Assembly (NCBI GenBank): GCA_017436035.1
Contig: JAFSDV010000010.1
Span: 1 to 47,631 of the forward strand
Direction: 5' to 3'
Source of the DNA: Oscillospiraceae bacterium
GTDB taxonomy: Bacteria > Bacillota > Clostridia > Oscillospirales > Oscillospiraceae
Length of the DNA stretch: 47,631 nt
Under the pieces are notes generated by a model. The model saw only the letters and a list, made by a program, of their open reading frames with translations, had not been told where the DNA came from and made no database searches. Below are positions 6,951 through 15,147 of this stretch, one piece after another; positions within the stretch are counted from its first letter, which is position 1; each line of letters starts with the position of its first letter. A program made the translations under genes and the position numbers.

Positions 6951-7733
6951 ATGGAATTGGGAACACGTTTGCGGCAGGCCCGGACAGAAGCGGGACTGTC
7001 TCAGCGGCAGCTTTGCGGGGATGTGATCACCCGCAATATGCTGTCGCAGATCGAAAATGGCAGCGCACGGCCGTCTATGGATACTCTGCGGTACTTGGCG
7101 GGCCGTTTGGGTAAGCCGGTGAGTTATTTTTTAGAGGAGGAAGCAGTGCTTTCGCCCAATCTGGCAGTGCTGGAGCAGGCGCGAAAGGCAGCGGGTCAGG
7201 CGGTTTTAGACGCTTTGGAAGCATACCGGGAGCCGGATGCCCAATTTGACCGGGAACGGTGGCTGCTGGAGGCACTGACTTGCATAAGCTTGGCACAGCA
7301 GGCGTTGGACAGCGGCAAAAAGGGCTTGGCAGGCTCGTTGCTGACCCGGGCAGAACAGGCGGGTGGGCGCACCCCTTATTATACCCCGGAATTGGAGCGT
7401 CACCGTCTGCTGCTGTGCTGTCGCTGCGGAATCGCGCCTTCTGCTGTACTGCCCCAAGAGGACGGGCTGCTTGCGGTTTGGGCACAGGCGGCGTTGGAGT
7501 CCGGAGATCCGGTACGGTGCGGTCATTTGCTGGACGCAGTACAGAACCGGGATGAACAGTGGCATTTTTTGCGGGGGGAGGCGTATTTTGCCCTGCAGGA
7601 ATACGGAAAAGCCGCAGAGCATTACCGGCAGGCGGAGGCGTATGCGCCCCGGGTATACAGGCGGCTGGAGCATTGCTACCGGGAGCTGGAGGACTATAAA
7701 CAGGCGTACCTGTACGCCTGCAAGCAAAGATGA
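6951..7733 (+). CDS. XRE-family transcriptional regulator with TPR-like C-terminal region
   Basis: A 260-residue protein. Residues 5-60 form a Cro/CI-type helix-turn-helix (LRQARTEAGLSQRQL, then ITRNMLSQIENGSARPS). The remaining 200 residues are alanine- and leucine-rich helical repeats (FALQEYGKAAEHYRQAEAY) resembling TPR units. This layout is common in Firmicutes regulators that bind a peptide or protein ligand through the repeats. GGGAGG precedes the ATG. The target is unknown; the divergent membrane-protein gene is a reasonable guess. The last codons contain a perfect inverted repeat (7701-7720). Confidence 0.8.
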   Translation: MELGTRLRQARTEAGLSQRQLCGDVITRNMLSQIENGSARPSMDTLRYLAGRLGKPVSYFLEEEAVLSPNLAVLEQARKAAGQAVLDALEAYREPDAQFDRERWLLEALTCISLAQQALDSGKKGLAGSLLTRAEQAGGRTPYYTPELERHRLLLCCRCGIAPSAVLPQEDGLLAVWAQAALESGDPVRCGHLLDAVQNRDEQWHFLRGEAYFALQEYGKAAEHYRQAEAYAPRVYRRLEHCYRELEDYKQAYLYACKQR

Positions 7734-7759
7734 GGGCGTGTTGCTGATGCAACACGCCC
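7734..7759 (+). terminator. Terminator after the XRE regulator gene
   Basis: An 11-bp perfect stem (GGGCGTGTTGC/GCAACACGCCC) with a TGAT loop, followed by TTTGAATG. It may also serve the convergent glyS gene, though the minus-strand U-run is poor. Confidence 0.65.
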
Positions 7760-7770
7760 TTTGAATGTGA

Positions 7771-9198
7771 TCAGAAGCGGCACTTTTCCGCAATGTAGTT
7801 TTTCAGCTCGGAAATGGGAATCCGAACCTGTTCCATAGTATCCCGGTCACGGACGGTGACACAGTTGTCAGCAGGGGCATTTTCGTCGCCCACGGTCTGG
7901 AAGTCCACGGTGATGCACAGCGGTGTGCCGATCTCGTCCTCCCGGCGGTAACGCTTGCCAATAGAGCCGGCATCGTCAAAGTCCACCATAAAGTCCTTTT
8001 GCAGCTCGTGGTAGATCTCCTCCGCCTTGGGGCTGAGCTTCTTGCTCAGGGGCAGCACAGCGGCCTTGAAGGGTGCCAGTGCCGGATGCAGCCGCAGAAC
8101 AGTGCGGACATCATCCTTGCCGTTTTTGTCCTGTCCAACGACCTCTTCGTCATAGGCCTCACACAGGAATGCCAGAGCCACACGGTCGCAGCCCAGGGAC
8201 GGCTCGATGACATAGGGAATGTAATGCTCGCCCTTTTCCTGATCGTAGTATTCCAGATTCTTGCCGGATTCTTTCTGATGGCGGCCCAGGTCATAGTCCG
8301 TCCGGTCGGCAATGCCCCACAGCTCGCCCCAGCCGGAGCCGAAGGGGAACTGGTATTCAATATCGGTGGTCGCCCGGGAGTAGAACGCCAGCTCCGCAGG
8401 CTCATGGTCACGCAGCCGCAGGCTCTCTTCCTTGATGCCCAGGCTGATCAGCCAGTTTTTACAGAAATCCTTCCAGTAGGCGAACCACTCCAGATCGGTG
8501 CCGGGCTGGCAGAAGAACTCGCACTCCATCTGCTCAAATTCCCGGGTACGGAAGGTGAAATTGCCGGGGGTGATCTCGTTCCGGAAGGCCTTGCCCACCT
8601 GACACACGCCGAAGGGCAGCTTCTTCCGGGTGGTGCGCTGGATGTTGGCAAAGTTGACGAAAATGCCCTGGGCAGTTTCCGGACGCAGATAGCAGGTAGA
8701 GGAGGAATCCTCGGTAACGCCGATCTTGGTCTGGAACATCAGGTTGAAGTTGCGGATGGAGGTAAAGTGGTGCTTGCCGCAGTTGGGGCAGACCACATCC
8801 TCGTGCTCCGTGATAAAATCGTTCATCTCCGCGGGCTTCATAGCGTCCACATTGACACCCTTGCCGGATTCGGATTCTTCGATCAGCTTGTCGGCACGGT
8901 GCCGTGCGCCGCAGCCCTTGCAGTCCACCAGCGGATCGGAGAAAGAGCCCACGTGACCGGTGGTGATCCAGGTCTGAGGGTTCATCAGAATGGCAGCGTC
9001 CAGACCCACATTGTAGTCCGACTCCTGCACGAATTTCTTCAGCCAGGCCTTTTTGACGTTGTTCTTGAACTCCACACCCAGAGGGCCGTAGTCCCAGGAG
9101 TTGGCAAGACCGCCGTAGATCTCAGAGCCGGCGTATACATAGCCCCGGTTCTTGCACAGGGTTACGATCATATCCAAAGTCTTTTCGCTGTTCTTCAT
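7771..9198 (-). CDS. glyS: Glycyl-tRNA synthetase (dimeric, class II)
   Basis: A 475-residue GlyRS of the single-chain homodimer type (the archaeal/eukaryotic-like form found in many Firmicutes), not the two-subunit GlyQ/GlyS type. It charges tRNA-Gly in the cytosol. Class II motifs are visible: [15 protein letters not shown], the [10 protein letters not shown] segment, a CKGC...CPNCGKH zinc-like insert, [10 protein letters not shown] (motif 2) and [12 protein letters not shown] (motif 3). A C-terminal anticodon-binding domain follows (AVLPLSKKL to the end). The ATG at 9198 has GGAGG upstream. It has its own promoter and a short leader, with no T-box visible. Confidence 0.96.
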   Translation of the reverse strand: MKNSEKTLDMIVTLCKNRGYVYAGSEIYGGLANSWDYGPLGVEFKNNVKKAWLKKFVQESDYNVGLDAAILMNPQTWITTGHVGSFSDPLVDCKGCGARHRADKLIEESESGKGVNVDAMKPAEMNDFITEHEDVVCPNCGKHHFTSIRNFNLMFQTKIGVTEDSSSTCYLRPETAQGIFVNFANIQRTTRKKLPFGVCQVGKAFRNEITPGNFTFRTREFEQMECEFFCQPGTDLEWFAYWKDFCKNWLISLGIKEESLRLRDHEPAELAFYSRATTDIEYQFPFGSGWGELWGIADRTDYDLGRHQKESGKNLEYYDQEKGEHYIPYVIEPSLGCDRVALAFLCEAYDEEVVGQDKNGKDDVRTVLRLHPALAPFKAAVLPLSKKLSPKAEEIYHELQKDFMVDFDDAGSIGKRYRREDEIGTPLCITVDFQTVGDENAPADNCVTVRDRDTMEQVRIPISELKNYIAEKCRF

Positions 9199-9240
9199 AC
9201 GATGTCCTCCAAAAATGGGTTATTCTGTACTTGACAACCT

Positions 9241-9269
9241 ATTATACTGCGAAAGTTCCGCTAAATCAA
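9241..9269 (-). promoter_or_regulatory. Sigma-A promoter of glyS
   Basis: Minus-strand TTGATT (9264-9269) and TATAAT (9241-9246) are 17 bases apart, about 43 bases before the ATG. Confidence 0.75.
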
Positions 9270-9316
9270 GTGGTTTCTTCCTACAACAGGTCAACGAACC
9301 GGGAATAATTTGAAAA

Positions 9317-9341
9317 GCGGGGACCGCATAGCAGTCCCCGC
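9317..9341 (-). terminator. Terminator of the membrane-paralog array
   Basis: An eight-bp GC stem (GCGGGGAC/GTCCCCGC) is followed on the minus strand by TTTTCAAATTATT. It marks the end of the transcription unit that begins near 15100. Confidence 0.7.
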
Positions 9342-9387
9342 CGGTCTGAAGCTATTATGTGCCTATCCGAGCATAGCCGATTTGATA

Positions 9388-9882
9388 CTAATTTTCTTCA
9401 AGTAGCATATTAAGCTTTATAGCTAATTCATCTGACAAATAAGCAAGTGCCGGGTTTTTGCTTTGGTCAACCAACAGGGGAACGATCACCCAGTGAGTAA
9501 GATCTACCTCGTATACCTTTACCGTTTGGGTCCCAATTCCCCACAGCATGGAGCGCACAAGTACATCTCCGCTGTATAGGTCAATATATCCTTCTGGTGG
9601 AAATTTAACACCGGTATGGGTAGCTACGGACGTTTCGCCGGTTACTTCACGGACCAGATTTGGATCTGTTATTGTAATTGTTTTTTCGCTTGTCCTTAAA
9701 ACCACTTTATCTACTGTACGCATTTTCTGCTTTTCAAAAAACGCAATGGATATGCAGCCCTCAACAGAATCATAAGTTCTGCTATAACTAACACTTGTGG
9801 ACAGAAACACCACAATACAGATCCAGAATAAAATACAGATACACAGAGCAAGTATTCTGCTGCGATTGTTTCCCTTTGTCAC
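9388..9882 (-). CDS. Single-pass membrane protein, paralog 1 of a three-member array
   Basis: A 164-residue protein of unknown function. It has a short basic N-terminus, one transmembrane helix (about 10-30) and a roughly 130-residue outside domain. Shared family blocks are GCISIAFFEKQKMRTVDKVVL, TITDPNLVREV, SVATHT, IDLYSGDVLVRSM and THWIV. The start is GTG with AAGGAGG upstream. It is the most divergent of the three paralogs and lacks the NCC/DCC cysteine pair seen in the other two. The bases CATAAGGAGG ahead of it match the end of the large upstream gene, a trace of the duplication that made the array. It is last in the unit; a terminator follows. Confidence 0.75.
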   Translation of the reverse strand: MTKGNNRSRILALCICILFWICIVVFLSTSVSYSRTYDSVEGCISIAFFEKQKMRTVDKVVLRTSEKTITITDPNLVREVTGETSVATHTGVKFPPEGYIDLYSGDVLVRSMLWGIGTQTVKVYEVDLTHWVIVPLLVDQSKNPALAYLSDELAIKLNMLLEEN

Positions 9883-9913
9883 GATAACACCTCCTTATGA
9901 CAGGAAAGAATGG

Positions 9914-10432
9914 TTATCCAAGTTCGTTCCGAAGTGCAGCTTTTAGCGTCCTTTCTAATTCTCTGCTTATGATAACCCAACCCTCTTGTTTATCTGGATT
10001 CAGAAAGAGTGTGTATCTAGGAACTATCCAATGTGTGCCGTCTGCGTCATATACATTGACAGTATTCTCACAACAGTTTGACCACTTCATAGACCTGATA
10101 AGCTGCTCACCACTGAACAAATCAATCCGTCGACTATTACTTTTTGCGCAGCCCAGATTTGCGTGGGTCGCTATAGATGTCTGATTGATGATTTCACCGA
10201 TCAGGTGTTTATCTGTTATAGTAACAGATTGGTGCTCAATCTCATCCGTCAAAATAACCTTATCGACCGAGGACAGCCGTTGCTTTTCAAAAAAAGTAAT
10301 TGACACGCAACCACGAAAGATCCCAGAAAAACTGAAGCTAACACAGGTAATCAGAAACACCAGGAGGCTTCCCAAAAGGACAAAACAGGCGCATAAAGCA
10401 ATGATTTTATTGCGTTTTTTTGCATCAGACAC
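9914..10432 (-). CDS. Single-pass membrane protein, paralog 2
   Basis: A 172-residue protein of unknown function. One transmembrane helix lies at about residues 10-30 (IIALCACFVLLGSLLVFLIT); the rest is probably outside the cell. Conserved blocks are GCVSITFFEKQ, SVDKVIL, SIATHANLGC, RIDLFSGEQLIRSM, a Cys-Cys pair (NCCEN) and VYDADGTHWIV. The start is GTG, seven bases after AGGAGGATAATCCA. That ribosome-binding site overlaps the stop of a leftover piece of the large gene, so the duplicated scrap carries the translation signals. A lipobox was considered (ITC near residue 29) but the residue before Cys is unsuitable. Confidence 0.75.
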   Translation of the reverse strand: MSDAKKRNKIIALCACFVLLGSLLVFLITCVSFSFSGIFRGCVSITFFEKQRLSSVDKVILTDEIEHQSVTITDKHLIGEIINQTSIATHANLGCAKSNSRRIDLFSGEQLIRSMKWSNCCENTVNVYDADGTHWIVPRYTLFLNPDKQEGWVIISRELERTLKAALRNELG

Positions 10433-10445
10433 TGGATTATCCTCC

Positions 10446-10538
10446 TTATGCTACAGTTAGCTGTTCACCGGTCTGCATGTCAATGAAGATGTGATTTCCA
10501 TAGCCGCCGTTTGGAGAACATGCCCAAACAGGCCGCAT
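10446..10538 (-). pseudogene. Duplicated 3' end of the large exported-protein gene
   Basis: This stretch encodes the last 30 residues of the large protein at 11106-14891 (MRPVWACSPNGG... with stop TAA), with two substitutions. At DNA level, 10441-10540 matches 11101-11200 at 95 of 100 positions, offset exactly 660 bp. There is an in-frame ATG but no ribosome-binding site, so it is probably a relic of a tandem duplication of [gene 3' end + small membrane gene]. The neighbouring paralog coding sequences have diverged far more than this scrap. Confidence 0.85.
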
Positions 10539-10571
10539 TTTGGAAAATAGAAAAAGACAACAATGTGATTG

Positions 10572-11093
10572 CTAAGCTTCTTCAAGCAAAGCATCCAGCT
10601 TGTGTTTCAACTCTTTGGATAGAATAACCCAACCCTCATTTGCCGTTTTGCTAGGGGAACGACTATACCCAGGAAATAATATCCAATGCGTACTGTCCGC
10701 ATTATACACATGTATATGATACTCGCAGCAGTCTGCGCATGTCATAGACCTGACAAGCTGATCGCCATTAAATAAATCTATCCTTAGGTTGCCCCCTTTC
10801 AAGCAACCCAAATTCGCATGCGTTGCTACCATGGTTTCTTTTACGATTTCATCAATCAGACCCATGTCAGTAATTGTAACAACTTTATCTTTAGGACCTG
10901 TTAACACAACTTTATTCACTGTACGCATTTTTTGCTTCTCAAAAAATGCTAAAGAGATACATTCGCCAGCATCACCGGGGATGTGCGTCTGTCTAAAACT
11001 GACACAAGTGACCAAAAACAGCAGAAAGCAACATAAAAGAGCAATGCATGTGCATAAGGCAATTATTTTTCTACGTTTCTTTGCACCGGACAT
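10572..11093 (-). CDS. Single-pass membrane protein, paralog 3
   Basis: A 173-residue protein of unknown function and the member of the array adjacent to the large gene. Layout is as in paralog 2: N-terminal KKRRKII anchor, transmembrane helix at about 10-30, then ECISLAFFEKQKMRTVNKVVL, MVATHANLGC, RIDLFNGDQLVRSM, a Cys-Cys pair (DCCEY) and VYNADSTHWIL. The ATG at 11093 is seven bases from AAGGAGG, which itself overlaps the stop codon of the upstream gene, so translation is likely coupled. Co-occurrence with an exported protease-like protein suggests a partner, anchor, substrate or inhibitor role (inference only). Confidence 0.78.
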   Translation of the reverse strand: MSGAKKRRKIIALCTCIALLCCFLLFLVTCVSFRQTHIPGDAGECISLAFFEKQKMRTVNKVVLTGPKDKVVTITDMGLIDEIVKETMVATHANLGCLKGGNLRIDLFNGDQLVRSMTCADCCEYHIHVYNADSTHWILFPGYSRSPSKTANEGWVILSKELKHKLDALLEEA

Positions 11094-11105
11094 TGGATTC
11101 CCTCC

Positions 11106-14100
11106 TTAAGCAACCGTTATCTGTTCACCGGTCTGCATGTCAATGAAGATGTGATTTCCATAGCCGCCGTTTGGAGAACATACCCAAACAGGCCGCATTT
11201 CGCCGTTTATCTCTAAATATGCAAGTGAGACACTTGAATCCTTATGTTCTTCAAGATTTGTCTCTTCCAAATCGTTTTGTGCATTCTTCTCTACATTCGC
11301 TAAATAAATGCTCTTAGCCTGCTCAGACGTAACAGTATTTGCAGTCATCAACTCAGCATCAGTTACAATTTGCACATCACGCCACTTATACTGCAGATTT
11401 GTCAGACCATACTTATCAAAGCTTACTACAATGCCATCCCCCTGGTCCGAAAGCAGATCGATTCCGTTATAGGTTCTATAGAAGCGCACGTTGTACGCAA
11501 TGGTTTCCGGTTCAGAAACAGCTTCACTGTTCAGATCCATTTCGTATCTGCGCACATAGGAAACGCTTGCTTTATAGTCCCCATCCGGTGCGATTCCCAA
11601 TGCGTCAAGCTGCTGCAACGCCGTAGCCACCGCCTGCTTATCAGAAAGGGCAAGCCCCAGATCTGCTTCACCGGTATGGCTTTCAAAATTATTATATACG
11701 ATCCTGTTATACTCGTCAATTTTTAACTGAGCATTTTCGCCAAGCAGTTTGCTTTGGAGATTTGAATAAATGCTGTTAATTTTGTTTACATCTGCTTCAG
11801 CAAATACAGCATGGGTGTTTGCGTTCAGTGCCGGGGAATTTGCAGAAATATTGTTCGAAGCAGAACTCAACACAAGCGAAGTATCATCACGTTCAAACCT
11901 TTCTAGATAAATCGTATACGGAGAATCAGATGTCGTTGTCGTTGTAAAATTAGTTATTCCATCATTTGCATTTGCACTATGATACATAACCGCCCAACTT
12001 GTGTCAATTGCAAGCACACCACCAACATGCGCCTTTTTCCATGCATCAACGATGGGCATACTCTGTGCATAGAAAAAGAATTGATCCAATTTAAACATAT
12101 GCTCCATTTCTGGCGGTGCACCATTATGATAACCTAAAAAACCATGAATTCGTTCTCCATCACCCAACATTGTACGAGCCCAAACTTGCGCAGAATTCAT
12201 ACCGTTCCAATGATTTCCATCTCCATCATTCCCGTAATTTAATTGGTTGCACTGAGCAAAAATAACCCATTTGGTCCTTGCGTTCCAATAGGAATTTGTT
12301 TTGGTGGTTGAACCTGGCTTCCATTGGGCACCTATGCTAGTTTTAGGTATATCATCATTGGTTTCCACTGTACGGTCCGCACAGATATATTCTACTGTCG
12401 TTGCAGCAGAATCTTGCACGAAAAGATTTGCACGTCTTCCTCCGTGTCCAATAATATAAACAATATCTGAATAGCGTCCAACATCCTTCACAAGCTGACC
12501 TGAAACAAATCCTTCCTCATTTTTATAGGAGCCAATATCAGTATATCCAAAACCTTCAAGATAACTTTCAACAACTTCCACTTCATCTACTTCACTATCT
12601 CCTATATCAAACGCAGAGAAGGTTAATCCACTATATGTATAGGAATAGACATACCATCTATCATGGTTGTTTAAGCCTGTCCCCATCCAAGCCAAGCGCA
12701 TTTCTGTACCCGAAGCACTATCAGGTGCATATAGTGCTTTTCCCAAGGCTATCTTGGGCTCAAGAATATATCTTCCGGTAGCAGTGATATAAATATTCCA
12801 ATATGTGTTATCCGACATAGCAGAAAAAAGCTGGACATTATTCTCACCGGTGTTAGCATTGGTAACCCCTAAATATTTGTTATCACCGTACTGAGAACGG
12901 ATGGTATAATATCCGTCATCCGCCCACCATTGTATCAGCCACTTCTGCTGTTCTCCTGTGTGGGAGGTCCATTGATGTACATAGGTCTGTTCACCCGGTC
13001 CATGGATATCGAGATACATATCAGTGCCATAATTAGACACCCTATAGAATGTATTATCCAGATGAACAGGCTTCAATACCGTCAAGCTATATGAACCGGT
13101 ATTTGTGCCGTAATGCCCGGCTGCAATGTAGTATGTTTCGTATGCTGTCAGAGGCCATTCCAGCCTGAAATTTTTGTTTCCTGCGGAATCATCATCGTCA
13201 TCAAGCAGTGTATAACTCGAATCATAAAGCCATACCTTAGGGTCGCCAGTTGGGTTGCTGCTTTGGAAGATGTATCTGCCGGATGTGGTTGGTGTAAAGC
13301 TAAAATACTTTTTCTCATTTGCTGCAGCGATATTCACATTAACGGAATAACCCGCAGAAAGCGTATCGTCACCCTGATACGTTATTGTTAAGCTGGGCAT
13401 GTACTCCGTTACGCCGTGATCGGAGGCATAGAAATGCTTCCAACTACTGCCCCCAGCAGCTTCCGTGGCATCGTCCATTTTGAACATCATGCCGTAGTTT
13501 TGCCCTGTATACCAATCCCGGACAATATCAGTCACATCCCAGGAAAAGTAACCACTGCCATTTCCAATTTGAATAGAATCCTCAACAGTCGTATCGTATC
13601 CAGGCTTATTATTCCAGGTAAGCGAATTTGTTTCCCAATTAGCCAACACCTTATGTACTTCCATAGTACCGGAGCTGTTAGAGGTATTATCCAGCTTATA
13701 CATTTTTACTTCCGCTTCTACAATTATATCTGTAGCTGAAAGAACTGGTAAATCCTGGTATTTCAGGAATATACGATGGATATGACTGCTGGGGCCGTAG
13801 CCACATTCCAGGACATAACGATACATACTATAGCTACCATTACTTGCAACTGTATGATCCCGGATATTCATAATATCAATTTGTGGGGTAACGGCAGGGT
13901 CCAAAACCACTGGCCAGGAACGTGCTTCCTCTGCCAGCCATGCAGTGGGCAGTAGATAGATCAGGGTTCTGGTACTACCACTGCCGGTCAAACTGACCTG
14001 GATATCATAGTTATACTGATCGTCCGCATCCACCAGATATGGAGCGGGCATGACCATGACTATATTTTCTCTGTTTGCGTCATAGAAGTGGATGCTGTTA

Positions 14101-14891
14101 TCTTCCTGCAGGACCGGAATCATGTCGCCCACGTTCAGTGAATAGCGGTAGCCCCGCAAAGTACTGCTGTAGGCTTCAAGGATAATAGATTCCTTTACCT
14201 GATTAGATTTCAGGTCATATAGGATATCTGTATTTGCATAAACATTCGCATACAAAAGCTGAGAGACATTCTTCTCAACAACAAATTCTTCATACTCGGT
14301 TTCCGCTCGGGCCTGTTCAAAATCGAGAGCTTCGATCTGGCCCTGAGCAGTTTGCGCAGACTGGACTGTGAATGTGTGGTCTGTTCCGTTTATACGCAGG
14401 CTCTCAAATTCTGGTTCCAGTGCTGCGGTTTGCAGGCCATCGATAATTTCCGGGCTTCCTGGAGCCCGAAGTTCTCCGGCCATTGTGAAGGAGAGGGTAT
14501 AGCCATCCTTTGTAATGGTGATGGCATTGCTGTGGGATAGCTGTTGGGGAAAGTTAACATCCCACAAACCGGCCGTATTGGAATAAGTGCCGTCCAGGTG
14601 TGTACGCAGCGTATTGTCAATCTCTTCCCACGATCCGTCCACTTGGTAATGGACCGGGTGTGCGTAGACAGCTGACACATACAGACCATTATCTAACTTA
14701 AAGTCCTTACTGAACTCTGTCCGTTTTTCTTCTATCTCTTCTACGATCTGTCCCTTAGAAATACTCGTTTCCCCAGATAAAGGCACCAATGAGATGGTTT
14801 CTTCGTCTGCTACCGCATTCAGGGGGAACATATTGATAAGCATTACCAGTGTCAGAAGGACACTGCAAAGGCGTAACGAACGTTTTGTTAT
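11106..14891 (-). CDS. Large exported multidomain protein: DNRLRE, PPC, ricin-B and caspase-like (clan CD) domains
   Basis: Numbering is from the ATG at 14843 (1245 residues). Domains by eye: an N-terminal region (about 20-310); a DNRLRE-like adhesive domain (320-490, TLTWNNKP, SWDVTDIVRDWYTG); a PPC-like beta domain (495-590); a ricin-B lectin-like domain (595-735, repeated QKW/NNHDRW motifs); a domain with YIIGHGG (His800) and WVIFAQCNQ (Cys865), the hydrophobic-block-HG and hydrophobic-block-QC pattern of clan CD peptidases (similar to DUF6345); and a PepSY-like C-terminus. A complete signal peptide (KRSLRLCSVLLTLVMLINMFPLNAVA) appears only if translation starts 16 codons earlier, at an ATA at 14889-14891 placed eight bases after a perfect AGGAGG. 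Starting at 14843 would remove the basic n-region and half the hydrophobic core. The gene is probably cell-surface or secreted. Confidence 0.8.
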   Translation of the reverse strand: MTKRSLRLCSVLLTLVMLINMFPLNAVADEETISLVPLSGETSISKGQIVEEIEEKRTEFSKDFKLDNGLYVSAVYAHPVHYQVDGSWEEIDNTLRTHLDGTYSNTAGLWDVNFPQQLSHSNAITITKDGYTLSFTMAGELRAPGSPEIIDGLQTAALEPEFESLRINGTDHTFTVQSAQTAQGQIEALDFEQARAETEYEEFVVEKNVSQLLYANVYANTDILYDLKSNQVKESIILEAYSSTLRGYRYSLNVGDMIPVLQEDNSIHFYDANRENIVMVMPAPYLVDADDQYNYDIQVSLTGSGSTRTLIYLLPTAWLAEEARSWPVVLDPAVTPQIDIMNIRDHTVASNGSYSMYRYVLECGYGPSSHIHRIFLKYQDLPVLSATDIIVEAEVKMYKLDNTSNSSGTMEVHKVLANWETNSLTWNNKPGYDTTVEDSIQIGNGSGYFSWDVTDIVRDWYTGQNYGMMFKMDDATEAAGGSSWKHFYASDHGVTEYMPSLTITYQGDDTLSAGYSVNVNIAAANEKKYFSFTPTTSGRYIFQSSNPTGDPKVWLYDSSYTLLDDDDDSAGNKNFRLEWPLTAYETYYIAAGHYGTNTGSYSLTVLKPVHLDNTFYRVSNYGTDMYLDIHGPGEQTYVHQWTSHTGEQQKWLIQWWADDGYYTIRSQYGDNKYLGVTNANTGENNVQLFSAMSDNTYWNIYITATGRYILEPKIALGKALYAPDSASGTEMRLAWMGTGLNNHDRWYVYSYTYSGLTFSAFDIGDSEVDEVEVVESYLEGFGYTDIGSYKNEEGFVSGQLVKDVGRYSDIVYIIGHGGRRANLFVQDSAATTVEYICADRTVETNDDIPKTSIGAQWKPGSTTKTNSYWNARTKWVIFAQCNQLNYGNDGDGNHWNGMNSAQVWARTMLGDGERIHGFLGYHNGAPPEMEHMFKLDQFFFYAQSMPIVDAWKKAHVGGVLAIDTSWAVMYHSANANDGITNFTTTTTSDSPYTIYLERFERDDTSLVLSSASNNISANSPALNANTHAVFAEADVNKINSIYSNLQSKLLGENAQLKIDEYNRIVYNNFESHTGEADLGLALSDKQAVATALQQLDALGIAPDGDYKASVSYVRRYEMDLNSEAVSEPETIAYNVRFYRTYNGIDLLSDQGDGIVVSFDKYGLTNLQYKWRDVQIVTDAELMTANTVTSEQAKSIYLANVEKNAQNDLEETNLEEHKDSSVSLAYLEINGEMRPVWVCSPNGGYGNHIFIDMQTGEQITVA

Positions 14892-14938
14892 GTGTAATTC
14901 CTCCTATAATATTCGGTTTATGTTTGTCCAAACAAAAA

Positions 14939-14975
14939 GCGCATAAGCTGGTTTTCTTTCACACAGCTTATGCGC
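14939..14975 (-). terminator. Terminator/attenuator hairpin between the leader ORF and the large gene
   Basis: A 12-bp perfect stem (GCGCATAAGCTG/CAGCTTATGCGC) with a 13-base loop is followed on the minus strand by TTTTTGTTTGG. The first arm contains the stop codon of the small ORF at 14968-15063. The large gene begins about 48 bases later. Confidence 0.8.
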
Positions 14976-15063
14976 GTCGTTGGCTTGCTTTCAATCTATC
15001 TCTCCACAAAGAAAGAGGATCCAACAAACGAACATAGCTGCGGTAATAAACTGCATTGTTCAT
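14968..15063 (-). CDS. 31-residue leader peptide candidate
   Basis: A short ORF reading MNNAVYYRSYVRLLDPLSL... ending KASQRRA, with AAAAGGAG nine bases before its ATG and a strong promoter upstream. Its stop codon sits inside the first arm of a terminator, so a ribosome at the end of the ORF would physically cover that arm. This is the geometry of translational attenuation. It has no signal peptide or transmembrane helix and could alternatively be a small basic peptide with its own function. It is too short for similarity arguments. Confidence 0.5.
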   Translation of the reverse strand: MNNAVYYRSYVRLLDPLSLWRDRLKASQRRA

Positions 15064-15099
15064 TGCGGATCCACTCCTTTTCATTAGATTTGTATTATA

Positions 15100-15128
15100 A
15101 TGTTAACATACAATACAAAAACTGTCAA
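15100..15128 (-). promoter_or_regulatory. Sigma-A promoter of the leader ORF/large exported protein unit
   Basis: Minus-strand TTGACA (15123-15128) and TAACAT (15100-15105) are 17 bases apart; a TATAAT just downstream (15094-15099) is an alternative -10. It lies directly beyond the end of the PlsC-type gene. Confidence 0.7.
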
Positions 15129-15147
15129 GGATGATGATAAAAATGTT

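Noticed and set aside
7999-9234. A 411-codon plus-strand frame opposite glyS
   Set aside because: Antisense to a complete glycyl-tRNA synthetase gene and without family motifs.
10340-10400. Lipoprotein signal in the small membrane paralogs (ITC/VTC near residue 29)
   Set aside because: The residue before the cysteine is Thr, not Gly, Ala or Ser, and paralog 1 has no cysteine there, so a plain transmembrane anchor fits better.
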